Source: Bdellovibrionales bacterium
GTDB taxonomy: Bacteria > Bdellovibrionota > Bdellovibrionia > Bdellovibrionales > UBA1609
Assembly (NCBI GenBank): GCA_026648125.1
Contig: JAPKGD010000125.1
Span: 1-6,165, forward strand
DNA length: 6,165 nt
Direction: 5' to 3'
Numbering within the stretch: the stretch's first letter is position 1; every line of letters starts with the position of its first letter. The translations under genes were made by a program, and so were the position numbers. Of this stretch, positions 5,596-6,165 are shown piece by piece. Under the pieces are notes generated by a model. It worked only from the letters and a program-made list of their open reading frames with translations, did not search any database and had not been told where the DNA came from.

Positions 5596-6165
5596 CTTTT
5601 CTCAAATCTGGCTTTGAGCCGCATTGCCACGGTTTGAAATTCGTCGGCTGTGGCCGGTTGTCTTTTTGAATGAACTTGGGCGGTCGCATTTTCATAACTT
5701 AAGAGCCTCTGCCAAGCTTCTGCTTCGTTGCCGGAACGATAAACGGCAACAACCAGGTCGCGCATGAGATCAAGCGCTTCGAGTTCGTCCAACACCGTGC
5801 CGAGGATCATCGCGCCGGTCGCGCCAAGCGGATGCCCTAACGCAATGGCGCCGCCCGCGACGTTTACGCGCTCCGGATCGAGATCGAGCGCGCGCATGAA
5901 GCGCAATACGACGCTGGCGAACGCCTCGTTGATTTCGAACAGATCGATATCGTCGCGGGTCATCCCAGCCCGCGCCAACGCCTTCTCGGAGACGGACGCC
6001 GGGGCGGTGAGCACGATCGTCGGCTCCGAACCGATATTGGCGAACGCGCGGATCTTCGCACGCGGCTTCAGCCCGGTGGCTTTGCCGGCCTTCTTCGAGC
6101 CGATCAGGATCGCGGCGGCGCCGTCGACGATGCCGGACGAGTTGCCGGCGTGGTGCACGTGCTTC
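5592..6165 (-). CDS. chimeric open frame: thiolase C-terminal domain joined to an unrelated tail (5' end outside window)
   Basis: The frame is open to the right edge, so the N-terminus is missing; 190 residues are visible. Residues 1 to about 133 are the C-terminal domain of an acetyl-CoA acetyltransferase/acyl-CoA thiolase: AGNSSGIVDGAAA near the beginning, NEAFA at 79-83, and GGAIALGHPLGATGA with the active-site His111. Thiolases then require a last segment with a catalytic Cys in a CxGGG loop. Here that segment is absent. From about 5765 leftward the frame continues for ~57 residues (MRDLVVAVYRSGNE to ARFEKR) that do not resemble a thiolase and that I do not recognise. None of the reading frames of 5592-5760 holds the missing loop. 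Base composition falls from about 66 % to about 44 % GC across the join. The stop overlaps the rhomboid start by four bases, so the tail is probably the true end of the gene preceding the rhomboid. The thiolase part is probably foreign, by assembly or recombination. Confidence 0.85.
   Translation of the reverse strand, partial: KHVHHAGNSSGIVDGAAAILIGSKKAGKATGLKPRAKIRAFANIGSEPTIVLTAPASVSEKALARAGMTRDDIDLFEINEAFASVVLRFMRALDLDPERVNVAGGAIALGHPLGATGAMILGTVLDELEALDLMRDLVVAVYRSGNEAEAWQRLLSYENATAQVHSKRQPATADEFQTVAMRLKARFEKR
5735..5790. other. composition and homology breakpoint (probable chimeric junction)
   Basis: To the right, 5821-6120 counts at about 66 % GC, with codons ending mostly in G or C. 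To the left, 5581-5700 counts at about 44 %, like the rest of the window. Thiolase similarity stops in the same short stretch, just after the LDELE segment of the thiolase. The exact point cannot be placed by eye; 5740-5790 is an estimate. No insertion sequence ends, direct repeats or tRNA are visible at the join. Confidence 0.65.

Overview
The window reads as two unequal parts. From 1 to about 5750 it is ordinary, densely packed bacterial chromosome of roughly 45-50 % GC. From about 5790 to the right edge it is about 66 % GC (counted over 5821-6120) with a different codon style. The main part carries a PhoB/OmpR-type response regulator (cut by the left edge), the redox chaperone Hsp33 (hslO), a short bifunctional proline-catabolic flavoenzyme (putA) without a DNA-binding domain, and a rhomboid intramembrane protease. 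The short form of PutA and the style of the proteins suggest a delta-proteobacterium-like or Bdellovibrionota-like Gram-negative. This is an impression from family resemblance, not a computed placement. The right-hand piece resembles a high-GC proteobacterium, perhaps an alphaproteobacterium.

Layout. Minus strand 1-484: response regulator with a GTG start and a good Shine-Dalgarno. A 58-base gap holds a weak promoter candidate. Minus strand 543-1448: hslO, upstream of and co-directional with the regulator. A 121-base divergent intergenic region (1449-1569) follows. Plus strand 1570-4566: putA. Minus strand 4567-5595: rhomboid protease, converging on putA with no gap, so that the two stop codons abut. 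Minus strand 5592-6165: an open frame that overlaps the rhomboid start by four bases (ATGA). Its first ~130 residues are the C-terminal domain of a thiolase and its last ~57 are an unrelated tail.

How the genes relate. hslO and the regulator may be co-transcribed, but no kinase partner is visible. PutA oxidises proline to glutamate through both half-reactions in one polypeptide. It lacks the N-terminal ribbon-helix-helix found in long PutAs, so it cannot repress its own gene in that way. The rhomboid gene appears translationally coupled to whatever gene natively ended in the 57-residue tail. There is no non-coding stretch over 300 bases, and no RNA gene, CRISPR array or insertion sequence was seen.

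The most notable feature is the breakpoint at about 5740-5790. The thiolase loses its essential C-terminal Cys-Gly-rich loop exactly where base composition changes. This is best explained as an assembly or library chimera, less likely as a real recombination. I found no convincing new multi-gene system. The other points of interest are an unusually long loop between the first two membrane helices of the rhomboid, and similar promoter-like elements in front of putA and the response regulator.
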